From contig NZ_JAQZAN010000025.1 of assembly GCF_028737255.1 (NCBI RefSeq), positions 31,405 to 95,404 of the forward strand: 64,000 bases of DNA. Reading direction: 5' to 3'. This stretch comes from Actinomycetospora straminea. GTDB taxonomy: Bacteria > Actinomycetota > Actinomycetes > Mycobacteriales > Pseudonocardiaceae. Positions 36,446-45,161 of this stretch are shown here, in pieces. How positions within the stretch are numbered: position 1 is the stretch's first letter; the number at the start of each line of letters is the position of its first letter. The position numbers and the translations under genes were made by a program. A model generated the notes under the pieces. It was not told the origin of the DNA. It did no database searches and was given only the letters and a program-made list of their open reading frames with translations.

Positions 36446-36775
36446 ATGTCTGACGCACCCACCGCCCGCGTCGTGCTCACCACCACCGACTCCGCCGACG
36501 AGGCCGAGCGGCTTGCCCGCCTGCTCGTCGACGCGCACCTGGCCGCGTGCGTGCAGATCGCCGGCCCGGTGCGCAGCGTGTTCCGCTGGGAGGGCACGGT
36601 GTCGGTGGAGCCGGAGTGGCAGCTCTGGCTCAAGACCGACGCCGCCCGCGTCGACGACCTGCGCGATCGCCTCGTCGCCGAGCACACCTACGACGTGCCC
36701 GAGGTGCTCGTCCTGCCCGTCGTGGGCGGGCACGGGCCCTACCTGGCGTGGGTGACGAACGAGACCGAGGCGTGA
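36446..36775 (+). CDS. cutA: CutA divalent-cation tolerance protein
   Basis: 109 residues. Ferredoxin-like trimeric CutA: VVLTTTDSADEAERLARLLV, AACVQIAGPVRSVFRWEG, E-W-Q-L-W-L-K-T and the YDVPEVLVLPVVGG motif, ending W-V-T-N-E-T. CutA was linked to copper tolerance in E. coli, but its direct role is unsettled. GGAGG upstream of ATG 36446. Followed after 29 bases by the MFS gene. Confidence 0.93.
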   Translation: MSDAPTARVVLTTTDSADEAERLARLLVDAHLAACVQIAGPVRSVFRWEGTVSVEPEWQLWLKTDAARVDDLRDRLVAEHTYDVPEVLVLPVVGGHGPYLAWVTNETEA

Positions 36776-36804
36776 GCGGGTCCTGACCGTTAGCCTCGGC
36801 AACG

Positions 36805-38010
36805 ATGTCGACGTCGCTGGAGCCCGCGGTCCCGACGGCCCTGCGCCGCGGCGAGCCCGGCTTCCGCCCGGTCGCCATCGGGCTGTTCTTCGCGGGCTTC
36901 ACGACGTTCGCCCTGCTCTACGCCACGCAGCCGCTGCTCCCGGCGCTCGTCGACGCCTACGGGATCACGCCGGGTGAGGCGTCGCTGTCGGTCTCGGTGA
37001 GCACCGCCGCCGTGGCCGTCGGCATCATCCCGGCCAGCGCGCTCTCTGAGCGGTGGGGCCGGCGCCCGGTGATGCTGGGCTCGCTGGTGGCCGCGGTCGT
37101 GCTCGGCCTCGCCGCAGCGGTCGCCCCCGGCTTCGGGCTGCTGCTCGTCCTGCGCGGCCTCGAGGGCCTGGCGCTGGCCGGGCTGCCCGCGGTCGGCATG
37201 GCCTACCTCGCCGACGAGATCGACGGCCGGCACCTCGGCGGCGCGATGGGCCTCTACGTCGCCGGCAACTCGGTCGGCGGCTTCGGCGGCCGCGTCGTGG
37301 TCAGTGCCCTCGCCGACCTCACCGGCTCGTGGCGCTGGGCGCTCGGCGGGATCGCGCTGCTCTCGGCCGCCTGCCTCGTCGCGTTCGCGCTGGTGCTGCC
37401 CGCCTCGCGCCGCTTCCGCCCCGCACCCGTCGGCGTCGGGGCGCTCCTGCGGGAGGTCGGCGCGCACCTGCGCGACCCCGTGATGCGCCGGCTCCTCGCG
37501 GTCGGGCTGCTCGTCATGGGCGTGTTCGTCTGCGCCTACAACTACGTGACGTTCCTCCTGCTCGGTCCGCCCTTCCGGCTGCCGCCGCTGGTCGTCGGCT
37601 TCGTGTTCGTGCTCTACGCGGTCGGCACGGCCACCTCGACCCGCGCGGGGCGGCTCGCCGACCGCGTCGGCGCCCGGCCCGTCCTCATCGGGGCCGCCGG
37701 GCTCGCGGCCGTCGGGGCCGTGGCGATGCTGACGCCGTTCGTCGGCGTCGTCGTCGGCGGCCTCGTGCTGCTGACCGTCGGCTTCTTCGCCGCGCACCCC
37801 GTGGCGAGCGCGTGGGTCGGCCGGCGGGCCGAGCACGGCCGCGCCGTGGCGTCCGGGCTCTACCTCGGCGCGTTCTACGTCGGCTCCTCGGTGGGCGGGA
37901 CGCTCGGCGGCGTCGCCTACGGCCTGGCCGGCTGGCCCGCCACCGTCGGCTTCATCGGGGTGCTCCTGGCACTCACCGTCGTCGTGGTGTGGCCGCTGCG
38001 CTCGCCTTGA
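36805..38010 (+). CDS. MFS transporter (YnfM/drug-exporter type)
   Basis: 401 residues, 12 membrane helices. LLYATQPLLPALVDAYGITP near the first helix and the A-S-A-L-S-E-R-W-G-R-R-P motif A, plus a TRAGRLADRVGARPV second copy, place it in the YnfM-like DHA1 group of drug or arabinose-type exporters. Substrate unknown. TAGCCT (36791-36796) is 8 bases before ATG 36805 and no Shine-Dalgarno is seen, so a leaderless mRNA is likely despite closeness to cutA. Confidence 0.87.
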   Translation: MSTSLEPAVPTALRRGEPGFRPVAIGLFFAGFTTFALLYATQPLLPALVDAYGITPGEASLSVSVSTAAVAVGIIPASALSERWGRRPVMLGSLVAAVVLGLAAAVAPGFGLLLVLRGLEGLALAGLPAVGMAYLADEIDGRHLGGAMGLYVAGNSVGGFGGRVVVSALADLTGSWRWALGGIALLSAACLVAFALVLPASRRFRPAPVGVGALLREVGAHLRDPVMRRLLAVGLLVMGVFVCAYNYVTFLLLGPPFRLPPLVVGFVFVLYAVGTATSTRAGRLADRVGARPVLIGAAGLAAVGAVAMLTPFVGVVVGGLVLLTVGFFAAHPVASAWVGRRAEHGRAVASGLYLGAFYVGSSVGGTLGGVAYGLAGWPATVGFIGVLLALTVVVVWPLRSP

Positions 38011-38114
38011 CGGACTCGGGGGGCCGACCGATTCCTCCCGGGCGCGACGGAGGTCTACCCGGTCACCGGTGCCTCCTCGTCCAGGAGGCGGCACCCCCGC
38101 ACCGAGGAGCACCC

Positions 38115-39110
38115 GTGACCGTCCCGCCGACCATGCGCGCCCTCCGACAGACGTCCTCGCACGGCCCCCGGGACCTGGTGGTCCACGAGGTGCCGGTCCC
38201 GGAGCCCCGGCCGGGCGAGGTCCTCGTCCGCGTCGGGGCCGCGGGCGTCAACGTCGCCGACCTCCAGCAGGCGTACGGCACCTTCGGCGGCGGCCCGCAG
38301 CCGCCTTACGTGGCCGGGATCGAGGCCGCGGGGGAGGTCGTGCGGGTCGGCGAGGGCGTGACCACCGTGGCGCCGGGCGCCCACGTCGTCGGTGCCTGCA
38401 TCGCGGGCGGCGCGTTCGCCGACTACGCGGTGCTGCCCGCGGCGGGCGCGCTCCCCGTGCCCGCCGGGTGGACCGACGAGCAGGCCGTGGGCCTGGTGGT
38501 CAACTGGCCGACCGCGATCGCGGCGCTCGGGCCGCTCGGCGGGCTCCGTGCCGGGCAGACCGTCCTCGTCCACGCGGCCGCCGGCGCGACCGGGCAGGCC
38601 GCGGTGACCCTGGCCCGCCACCGCGGCGCCACCGTGGTCGGCGCGGCGTCGGCCGACAAGCACGCGGTGGTCCGGGAGCGGGGTGCCGACCACGTCGTCG
38701 ACGCCCGCGCCGACGATCTCGCGGCGGACGTCCTGCGCGCGACGGGCGGCGTGGGCGTCGACCTGGTGCTCGAGTCGGTCGGCGGGCCCACCCTCCCCGC
38801 CAGCCTCGCCGTGACCCGGCGGGTCACGGGCCGGGTCGTCGTCCTCGGCATGGCCGGTGGCCCGGGCTCGATCAGCACCTGGGATCTGGTGTACCGCCAC
38901 CAGGTCCAGGTCGTCGGGCTGAACATCGGTGTCCTCGCGCAGGCCGCGCCGCACGTCTTCGGCGAGGTGCTGCAGGAGATGGCCGAGCTGCTCGCGGCCG
39001 GGGTCATCGCCCCCGGCGCGCCCACGACCCACGCCCTGACCGACGGGCCGAAGGCCCTCGCGGAACTGGAGGCCCGGGCGACCGTCGGGAAGCTGGCCCT
39101 GCTGCCGTGA
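38115..39110 (+). CDS. Zinc-independent quinone oxidoreductase (MDR family)
   Basis: 331 residues. Medium-chain reductase fold: GroES-like N-terminus (GEVLVRVGAAGVNVADLQQA, then P-Y-V-A-G-I-E-A-A-G-E-V), and nucleotide domain with VLVHAAAGATGQAAVTLAR, D-L-V-L-E-S-V-G-G. Zinc ligands are absent, as in NADPH:quinone reductases (QorA-like). GAGGAG 5 bases before GTG 38115 fixes the start. Probably reduces quinones or enones; substrate unknown. Confidence 0.88.
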   Translation: MTVPPTMRALRQTSSHGPRDLVVHEVPVPEPRPGEVLVRVGAAGVNVADLQQAYGTFGGGPQPPYVAGIEAAGEVVRVGEGVTTVAPGAHVVGACIAGGAFADYAVLPAAGALPVPAGWTDEQAVGLVVNWPTAIAALGPLGGLRAGQTVLVHAAAGATGQAAVTLARHRGATVVGAASADKHAVVRERGADHVVDARADDLAADVLRATGGVGVDLVLESVGGPTLPASLAVTRRVTGRVVVLGMAGGPGSISTWDLVYRHQVQVVGLNIGVLAQAAPHVFGEVLQEMAELLAAGVIAPGAPTTHALTDGPKALAELEARATVGKLALLP

Positions 39111-39144
39111 CCCGGACCGGCCCGCCGCGCCCTAGCCTCCGACC

Positions 39145-40152
39145 GTGACCCCGCACGGCGCGGCGCCGCCGGCCCGCGACCGCTTCGCCGCCGACACCGA
39201 GCCCTTCCGCCGCGAGCTGGTGGCGCACTGCTACCGCATGACGGGCTCCGCGCACGACGCCGAGGACCTCGTCCAGGAGGCGTACCTGCGGGCGTGGCGC
39301 TCCTACGACGCCTTCGAGGGCCGGGCGTCGGTGCGCACCTGGCTGTACACGATCGCCACCAACGTCTGCCTCACGGCGCTCCGGTCGCGCCGGCCGCGGT
39401 TGCTCCCCTCCGGCCTGGGCGGCGCCCAGGAGGACCCGGATCGACCGCCGGACCTGGTGGGCCCGGGCGAGGTCTCGTGGCTGGAGCCGTTGCCGGACGG
39501 CTGGACCGACGCCCCCGCCGACGACCCGGCGGCCACCGTCGTCGCGCGGGAGTCGCTGCGGCTCGCGCTCATCGCGAGCCTCCAGCACCTGCCCGCCCGC
39601 CAGCGCGCGATCTTCCTCCTGCGGGACGTGCTGGCGTTCTCCGCGCTCGAGACCGCGGCCGTGCTCGACGCGAGCACGGCCGCGGTCAAGAGCGGCCTCC
39701 AGCGTGCCCGCGCGCGCCTCCACGAGGTCGCGGCGGACGCCGACGAGCTCCTCGAGCCCTCCGACCCGCGCACCCGCGCGCTGCTCGACGGCTACGTGGC
39801 GGCCTTCGAGCGGTCCGACGCCCGGTTGCTCGAGCAGGTGCTGCGCGCGGACGCCGTGCTGGAGGCGACGCCGTTCCGGCAGTGGCAGGCGGGCCGGACC
39901 ATGTGCGTACACGTGCTGCGCACCTTCGTCCTGGCGACCGCGGGCGACTGGCGGATGGTCGGCGTCGTCGCGAACGGTCAGCCCGCCGCCGCCGTCTACC
40001 GCCGGGACCCCGCCGGCGCGCTGCGCGCCGACGGCGTCGTGGTGCTCGCGCCCACCGCCACCGGGATCGCGCGGGTGGTCAAGTTCCACGATCCGGCGCT
40101 GGTCCCGCTGTTCGGCCTCCCCGACGTCCTCCGGGGAGCGGGCGGCGCCTAA
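39145..40152 (+). CDS. ECF sigma factor with SnoaL-like C-terminal domain (SigG-like)
   Basis: 335 residues. Sigma-2 region (about 18-88): LVAHCYRMTGSAHDAEDLVQ, then EAYLRAWRSYDAFEGRASVR and TWLYTIATNVC. Sigma-4 region (about 140-200) with L-P-A-R-Q-R-A-I-F-L-L-R-D-V-L-A-F-S and T-A-A-V-K-S-G-L-Q-R-A-R. The last 130 residues are a SnoaL/NTF2-like domain. This architecture belongs to the SigG/SigJ-like ECF groups of Actinobacteria, where the extra domain modulates activity; no separate anti-sigma gene is adjacent. TAGCCT 6 bases before GTG 39145 suggests leaderless expression. The stop overlaps that of dnaB by 4 bases (convergent). Confidence 0.9.
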   Translation: MTPHGAAPPARDRFAADTEPFRRELVAHCYRMTGSAHDAEDLVQEAYLRAWRSYDAFEGRASVRTWLYTIATNVCLTALRSRRPRLLPSGLGGAQEDPDRPPDLVGPGEVSWLEPLPDGWTDAPADDPAATVVARESLRLALIASLQHLPARQRAIFLLRDVLAFSALETAAVLDASTAAVKSGLQRARARLHEVAADADELLEPSDPRTRALLDGYVAAFERSDARLLEQVLRADAVLEATPFRQWQAGRTMCVHVLRTFVLATAGDWRMVGVVANGQPAAAVYRRDPAGALRADGVVVLAPTATGIARVVKFHDPALVPLFGLPDVLRGAGGA

Positions 40153-41540
40153 CCCCGGGCGATGTCGCTGAAGCGGCTGTAGTGCAGCTGGTGGGCCACG
40201 GTGATCGTCGCCGTGGGGCCGTTGCGGTGCTTGGCGAGGATGAGGTCGGCCTCGCCGGCGCGCGGGTCGTCGCGCTCGAACGCGTCGGGGCGGCTGATGA
40301 GCATGACCATGTCGGCGTCCTGCTCGAGCGACCCGGACTCGCGGAGGTCGGAGAGCATCGGCTTCTTGTCGGTGCGCTGCTCGGGACCACGGTTGAGCTG
40401 GCTGATCGCGACCAGCGGGACCTCGAGCTCCTTGGCCAGCAGCTTGAGCTGACGCGAGAACTCCGAGACCTCCTGCTGGCGGGACTCGACCTTCTTGCCC
40501 GAGGTCATCAGCTGCATGTAGTCGAGGATGATCAGCTTCAGGTCGTGGCGCTGCTTGAGCCGCCGCGCCTTCGCCCGGATCTCCATGATCGTCATGTTGG
40601 GCGAGTCGTCGATGAACAGCGGCGCCTCGCTGATCTCGCTCATGCGCCGCGCGAGCCGCGTCCAGTCGTCGTCGGTCATGGTGCCGGCGCGCATGTCGGC
40701 CAGGCGGATCTTCGCCTCGGCGGAGAGAAGGCGCATGACGATCTCGGTGCGGCTCATCTCCAGGGAGAAGAACGCCGAGGTCAGGCCGTGCTTGACGCTT
40801 GCCGACCTGGCGAAGTCCATCCCCAGGGTCGATTTCCCGATGCCGGGCCTCGCCGCCACGATGATCATCTGGCCGGCGTGGAGGCCGTTGGTGACGTCGT
40901 CGAGGTCGGTGAAGCCCGTCGGCACGCCGAACGACACCCCGCCGCGCGAGGCGATGGCGTCGATCTCGTCCATGGTCGGCTGGAGGACGTCCTCGAGGGC
41001 GACGTAGTCCTCGGTGACCCGCCGGTCGGTGACCTCGTAGACGGCGGCCTGGGCCCGGTCGACGATGTCGTCGGTGTCCGACCCCTCGGCCCCGTGGTAG
41101 CCGAGCTGGACGATGCGCGTGCCCGCCTCGACGAGGCGGCGCAGGATCGCGCGGTCGGCGACGATCTCGGCGTAGTAGCCGGCGTTGGCCGCCGTGGGGA
41201 CCGTCGCGATGAGGGTGTGCAGGTACGGCGCGCCGCCGATGCGCAGCAGCTCGCCGCGCTTCTCGAGCTCGGCCGACACCGTCACCGGGTCGGCGGGCTC
41301 GCCGCGGCCGTAGAGGTCGAGCACGCACTCGTAGACCGTCTGGTGGGCCGGACGGTAGAAGTCGTCGGGCTTGAGCATCTCGATGACGTCGGCGATCGCG
41401 TCCTTGGACAGCAGGATCGCGCCCAGTACCGACTGCTCGGCCGGCAGGTCCTGCGGCGGCTGCCGGTCGAACTCCGGCGGGGCCGAGCCCGGACGCTCCG
41501 GACCCCGCCCGGACGTCCCCCGATCGTCCAGCACCGCCAC
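40149..41540 (-). CDS. dnaB: Replicative DNA helicase DnaB
   Basis: 463 residues. N-terminal DnaB domain (LPAEQSVLGAILLSKDAIAD onward), linker, and RecA-like motor: Walker A AARPGIGKSTLGMDFAR (about 225-241), FFSLEMSRTEIVMRLLSAEA (H1a), L-I-I-L-D-Y-M-Q-L (Walker B), PLVAISQLNRGPEQR (H3) and DLRESGSLEQDADMV (H4). No intein interrupts it, unlike the mycobacterial gene. Loads at the replication fork as a hexamer. Start GTG 41540 with GGAGGGAG ahead. Convergent overlap with the sigma gene; the long leader region upstream is described separately. Confidence 0.95.
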   Translation of the reverse strand: MAVLDDRGTSGRGPERPGSAPPEFDRQPPQDLPAEQSVLGAILLSKDAIADVIEMLKPDDFYRPAHQTVYECVLDLYGRGEPADPVTVSAELEKRGELLRIGGAPYLHTLIATVPTAANAGYYAEIVADRAILRRLVEAGTRIVQLGYHGAEGSDTDDIVDRAQAAVYEVTDRRVTEDYVALEDVLQPTMDEIDAIASRGGVSFGVPTGFTDLDDVTNGLHAGQMIIVAARPGIGKSTLGMDFARSASVKHGLTSAFFSLEMSRTEIVMRLLSAEAKIRLADMRAGTMTDDDWTRLARRMSEISEAPLFIDDSPNMTIMEIRAKARRLKQRHDLKLIILDYMQLMTSGKKVESRQQEVSEFSRQLKLLAKELEVPLVAISQLNRGPEQRTDKKPMLSDLRESGSLEQDADMVMLISRPDAFERDDPRAGEADLILAKHRNGPTATITVAHQLHYSRFSDIARG

Positions 41541-42013
41541 GACGGTCACTCCCTCCGCTCGCCCCGGACAGGCCCTCGACGCACCGCACCCGTCGAACAC
41601 CTGTTCTAGCAGTGCTCTCCGACAGCCCACCGGGCTCCGGCCGGGCCGGCGCGAGGCGGCGACCCGTCGGCAGCCGTCGCGACCGCGTTCCGGGGGCACG
41701 CTAGGTCCCCGGCGAACGCGGCTCCAGCAGGCCCTGGGGATGGAGTGGGGACAGCCCCGGGATCGGTCCGCCGAGCACACCCCCGCGGTGGGCACACACC
41801 TGGGGACAACCTGTTGGCAACACCCTCATCCGCCTCATCCGTGCAGCTCAGCGGCCTGTGCGCATTGTGGACAACAAGTGGATGGAGGGCCGCACGGCGC
41901 GTCGTCCCGGGGCGTGTCGCCGGGGTGTTCACCCGCTCGCGGGGCGTGTCGAGCCGAGCGGCGGGCCCGGCTCGCCGGGCGGCCACCGCAGGGTGACCAC
42001 CGTGCGACCACCG

Positions 42014-42080
42014 GTGATCGCCGGGTCGGTCGACGGGTGATCGACGGGTGATCGACGCCGTGATCGCCGGGTGATCGACG
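42014..42080. repeat. Five iteron-like GTGATCG[AC]CG repeats
   Basis: GTGATCG followed by CCG or ACG starts at 42014, 42037, 42048, 42060 and 42071; spacings 23, 11, 12 and 11, so four copies are about one helical turn apart. Confidence 0.75.
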
Positions 42081-42138
42081 TACCGATACGGACGTCCGGT
42101 GTCGGCGGAGGCACGTCGCTGACACCCCGGACACACGT

Positions 42139-42168
42139 CGGGCCCGGCACCAGGAGGTGCCGGGCCCG
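42139..42168 (-). terminator. Terminator of the rpsF-rplI operon
   Basis: CGGGCCCGGCACC (42139-42151) and GGTGCCGGGCCCG (42156-42168), perfect 13-bp arms, AGGA loop, 19 bases after the rplI stop. Confidence 0.8.
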
Positions 42169-42187
42169 AGGTGGGGACTGCTGGCGG

Positions 42188-42637
42188 TCAGGCGCCCTGG
42201 ACGTCCAGGGGAAGGTCGACCGCGACGTCGGGGTGCAGCCGGACGACGACCGTGTGGTCGCCGGTCGACTTGATGTGCCCGGCGATGTCGATGAACCGCT
42301 TGTCGAGGTTCGGGCCGCCCTGGGCGCGGACCGCGGACACGACGTCGGCCGGCGTGACCGAGCCGAAGAGGCGCCCGCCCTGGCCGGCCTTGCCGGTGAC
42401 CGTGACGGTGCCGAGGCCCTGGATCTGCCCGGCGACCTCCTTGGCGTGGTCGAGGTCGCGGATTCGCTTGCCCTCCTGGGTGCGACGGATCGTGTCGACC
42501 TGCTTCTGCGCGCCGCGGGTGGCGACGATGGCCAGCCCGCGGGGCAGCAGGAAGTTGCGGCCGTAGCCGTCCTTGACCTCGACGTTGTCGCCGGGGCCCC
42601 CGAGGTTGGGGACGTCGGCGGTGAGGATGAGCTTCAC
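42188..42637 (-). CDS. rplI: 50S ribosomal protein L9
   Basis: 149 residues. [20 protein letters not shown] and [20 protein letters not shown] are the N-terminal rRNA-binding domain of bL9; a long helix (45-75) and the C-terminal domain ([17 protein letters not shown]) follow. Start GTG 42637 with GGAGG 5 bases upstream. Last gene of the rpsF-ssb-rpsR-rplI operon, 11 bases after rpsR. Confidence 0.97.
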   Translation of the reverse strand: MKLILTADVPNLGGPGDNVEVKDGYGRNFLLPRGLAIVATRGAQKQVDTIRRTQEGKRIRDLDHAKEVAGQIQGLGTVTVTGKAGQGGRLFGSVTPADVVSAVRAQGGPNLDKRFIDIAGHIKSTGDHTVVVRLHPDVAVDLPLDVQGA

Positions 42638-42648
42638 GTCGTCCTCCC

Positions 42649-42885
42649 TCAGCGCGCCGTCGACGTGTAGGGCAGGAGCGCCATCTCGCGCGAGTTCTTC
42701 ACCGCGGTGGCCACGTCGCGCTGGTGCTGGCTGCAGTTGCCCGACACCCGACGCGCGCGGATCTTCCCCCGGTCGGAGATGTACTTCCGCAGGAGGTTGG
42801 TGTCCTTGTAGTCGATCAGCTGGTTCTTGTCCTTGCAGAAGGTGCAGACCTTCTTCTTCGGCTTGCGCACCGGCGGCTTCGCCAT
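42649..42885 (-). CDS. rpsR: 30S ribosomal protein S18 (zinc-binding form)
   Basis: 78 residues. [20 protein letters not shown] gives the CxxC pair; a third Cys lies in [10 protein letters not shown]. This Cys-rich C+ form binds zinc; Actinobacteria often have a second zinc-free copy elsewhere under Zur control. The core [19 protein letters not shown] is universal bS18. ATG 42885, 39 bases after ssb. Confidence 0.96.
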   Translation of the reverse strand: MAKPPVRKPKKKVCTFCKDKNQLIDYKDTNLLRKYISDRGKIRARRVSGNCSQHQRDVATAVKNSREMALLPYTSTAR

Positions 42886-42924
42886 GGTGTGTCTTCTCCT
42901 GAGCAGAACTGGGATGTGTGAGGT

Positions 42925-43488
42925 CTAGAAGGGGGGCTCGTCGTCGTAGCCGCCGCTGCCGCCCGACGATCCGGCGGCCGGGGCCGAGGCCCACGGGTCG
43001 TCGGACCCGCCGTAGCCGCCGCCGGACCCACCGGAGCCCCCGGAGCCGTAGCCGCCGCCACCGTTGCCGCCGCCGGAGCCGTAGCCCCCGCCGCCACCGC
43101 CGTACCCGCCGCCGCCCTGGCCCCGGGAGGCCTTGGTGACGGACGCGGTGGCGTAGCGGAGCGAGGGGCCGACCTCGTCGACCTCGAGCTCGATGACGGT
43201 GCGCTTCTCGCCCTCGCGGGTCTCGAACGAGCGCTGCTTGAGCCGTCCCTGCACGATCACCCGGGCCCCGCGCGTGAGCGTCTCGGCGACGTTCTCGGCG
43301 GCCTGGCGCCAGATGTTGCAGCGCAGGAACAGCGCCTCGCCGTCCTTCCACTCGCCGCTCTGGCGGTCGAAGGTGCGCGGCGTCGACGCGACCGTGAAGT
43401 TGGCGACGGCGGCACCGGACGGCGTGAACCGCAGCTCCGGGTCGGCGGTGAGGTTGCCGACGACGGTGATGACCGTGTCGCCGGCCAT
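42925..43488 (-). CDS. ssb: Single-stranded DNA-binding protein
   Basis: 187 residues. OB fold 1-110 ([20 protein letters not shown], then [19 protein letters not shown]). The tail is a Gly/Tyr/Ser-rich disordered region ending in the conserved acidic tip YDDEPPF that docks replication partners. Start ATG 43488 overlaps the rpsF stop by one base (TGATG), so translation is coupled. Confidence 0.97.
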   Translation of the reverse strand: MAGDTVITVVGNLTADPELRFTPSGAAVANFTVASTPRTFDRQSGEWKDGEALFLRCNIWRQAAENVAETLTRGARVIVQGRLKQRSFETREGEKRTVIELEVDEVGPSLRYATASVTKASRGQGGGGYGGGGGGYGSGGGNGGGGYGSGGSGGSGGGYGGSDDPWASAPAAGSSGGSGGYDDEPPF

Positions 43489-43805
43489 CAGTTCGCCTTG
43501 CCCCGGCGCCCGGCGAAGGCGGGGTCGCGGCGCATGACCTTGGTCCGCAGCACGGACTCGTTCAGCGCGAGCTGGCGGTCCATCTCCTTGACCGTGGCGG
43601 GCTCGCAGTTGATGTCGAGCACCGCGTAGATGCCCTCGGCGTTCTTCTCGATCTCGTAGGCGAGGCGACGGCGGCCCCAGACCTCGACGTTCTCGACGGT
43701 GCCGCCGTCCTTGCGGACGACGTTGAGGAACGTCTCGAGGGACGGGGCGACGGTGCGCTCGTCGAGGCTCGGCTCGAGGATCACGACCAGTTCGTAGTGG
43801 CGCAC
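43488..43805 (-). CDS. rpsF: 30S ribosomal protein S6
   Basis: 105 residues from GTG 43805 ([16 protein letters not shown]); GTG 43814 would add three residues and cannot be excluded because the strong AGGAGGTGA ends 3 bases before it, but the family start favours the shorter form. Hallmarks: [12 protein letters not shown] and A-V-L-D-I-N. S6 pairs with S18 in the ribosome. First gene of its operon; its leader can hide the ribosome binding site. Confidence 0.95.
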   Translation of the reverse strand: MRHYELVVILEPSLDERTVAPSLETFLNVVRKDGGTVENVEVWGRRRLAYEIEKNAEGIYAVLDINCEPATVKEMDRQLALNESVLRTKVMRRDPAFAGRRGKAN

Positions 43806-43817
43806 GAGATCCACTCA

Positions 43818-43860
43818 CCTCCTGTGGGCTGAGCGGCCACGGACGTTCCGTGGCAGGAGG
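43818..43860 (-). promoter_or_regulatory. rpsF leader: Shine-Dalgarno/anti-Shine-Dalgarno stem over a hairpin
   Basis: On the minus strand CCTCCTG (complement of 43854-43860) can pair with CAGGAGG (complement of 43818-43824), the rpsF ribosome binding site. Between them a perfect 8-bp hairpin GCCACGGA/TCCGTGGC (43836-43854). S6:S18 is known to repress its own operon through an mRNA leader in many bacteria, so this may be the control element. Confidence 0.6.
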
Positions 43861-43971
43861 GTCTCGGTCCTTCCAGGCTAGCAACCTGCGATGCCGGTCC
43901 CGCCGAGGCCCTACCGGGTCCGACGCAGCAGCCCGCCCGACGGTTCCGTCGGGTGCGTCGAGGTCTGCGGG

Positions 43972-44988
43972 TCAGGCCGGGACGGGCGTGCGGCCGACGG
44001 CCGGGGTGCGCGCTGCGGCGGCCTCGTCGAGGTCCTCGGCGTCGTCCTCGTCCGTGTTCCCGACCGTGTCCTCGGCCGCGCCCACCGCCCGGGTGGCGCC
44101 GGTGTCGCCGGCGGACCTCGCTGTCGTCGCTGCCGTGGCGGTGGCGCCGGCCTCGACGTCGTCCTCCTCGGGCGTGACGACCGGCGCGGCCGACGCCGCC
44201 GCGGTGGCCTTGCCCAGCACGACGCGACGGACCGTGAAGGCCGCGACGCCCGACAGCGCGAGGACCGCGATCAGCGCGGGCACGCCGACCCCGCCGTCGC
44301 TCAGCCCGTCGACCGGCAGCGCCTGGACCTGGCTCGCGGTGGTCACCGCGCTGGCCGAGTCGTAGCCGAGGTAGGCCGGGGCGCCGGCGCGCAGGCCGGG
44401 GAACGCGGACCCGAGCAGGGCGTTGGGGTCGAGGGCGCGCAGGCCCGGGGCCGGGCCGGACGCCGAGCGCAGGAACGACGAGGGCAGGGCGCCGAACGCG
44501 GGCGCGAAGGCCGGCGCGGCGGCGGCGGCCTGCTGCGGGGTCAGCGTCGGCGCGGCTGCGGCGGCCGGCGCCGGGGTGCGGGCGGCCCGGGACGCCGAGG
44601 TCGGCGCCTCCTGCGGCTCGGGGTCGAGCACCGCGCCCGTGCCGCGGCTGAGCTGCTCGGTCGCCGGTCGCAGCGGCGGGGCGGCCTGCGCGACCTGCTC
44701 GGAGACGGGCTCGACGACCTGCACCTGCACGCGGCACAGGAGCCCGCCGACGAGCTTGGTGATGGGGTCCATGCCGCGGGTGACCTCGCGGAGGAACGGC
44801 AGCCCGAGGTCGGGGATCACCTTGACGGTCTGGCCGGGCTCGGCGCGCACCGTCTCCCCGCAGCGCGCCTCGACGACGTCGTCGGCGGCCGGCGCCGCCA
44901 GCGCGGACCCGGCACCGAGGAGGAGCGTTCCCGTCAGCACGCCGCCGGCGAGGGCGGCCGTCAGCAGGCGGGGAGCACGCAGCGCCAT
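43972..44988 (-). CDS. Hypothetical secreted, membrane-anchored protein
   Basis: 338 residues, not recognised. Signal peptide 1-32 (MALRAPRLLTAALAGGVLTG, cleavage near ALAAPA), a mature domain with two cysteines (ARCGETV and GLLCRV, possibly a disulfide), Ala/Pro-rich middle, a membrane helix near 248-268 (VGVPALIAVLALSGVAAFTV) and an acidic cytoplasmic tail with EEDDVEAG and DEDDAEDLDEAAA. Type I membrane topology. It sits between rpsF and the GT87 gene. Possibly a cell-envelope assembly factor, but that is only from location. Confidence 0.7.
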   Translation of the reverse strand: MALRAPRLLTAALAGGVLTGTLLLGAGSALAAPAADDVVEARCGETVRAEPGQTVKVIPDLGLPFLREVTRGMDPITKLVGGLLCRVQVQVVEPVSEQVAQAAPPLRPATEQLSRGTGAVLDPEPQEAPTSASRAARTPAPAAAAAPTLTPQQAAAAAPAFAPAFGALPSSFLRSASGPAPGLRALDPNALLGSAFPGLRAGAPAYLGYDSASAVTTASQVQALPVDGLSDGGVGVPALIAVLALSGVAAFTVRRVVLGKATAAASAAPVVTPEEDDVEAGATATAATTARSAGDTGATRAVGAAEDTVGNTDEDDAEDLDEAAAARTPAVGRTPVPA

Positions 44989-45161
44989 GAAGGGGACCTT
45001 TCTCCGTCTGCCCGGGGGAGTGCCGGCGGAGCCCCACGGGGGGAGCGGGCCGACCGGCGGCACGTGGTGACCAACGAGGAGGTCGCCCGGTGGTGACGCC
45101 CAGCCTCACCCGCCCGCCGAGGTCGTCGCCCAGCGACACGCCCGCCGGTGCGGACCCGCCC

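Larger units (their letters stand above)
41541..42187. promoter_or_regulatory. Regulatory region between dnaB and rplI, with DnaA-like boxes
   Basis: 647 bases without a convincing gene. A perfect actinobacterial DnaA box (TGTGGACAA 41866-41874, reverse TTGTCCACA) and a one-mismatch copy TGGGGACAA (41811-41819) lie in the half near dnaB. Five GTGATCG[AC]CG repeats sit at 42014-42080. The rplI terminator is at 42139-42168. The rest shows no clear structure. Confidence 0.6.

Noticed and set aside
42649..42885. Cys-containing S18 as an oddity
   Set aside because: The zinc-binding C+ form is one of two standard variants.
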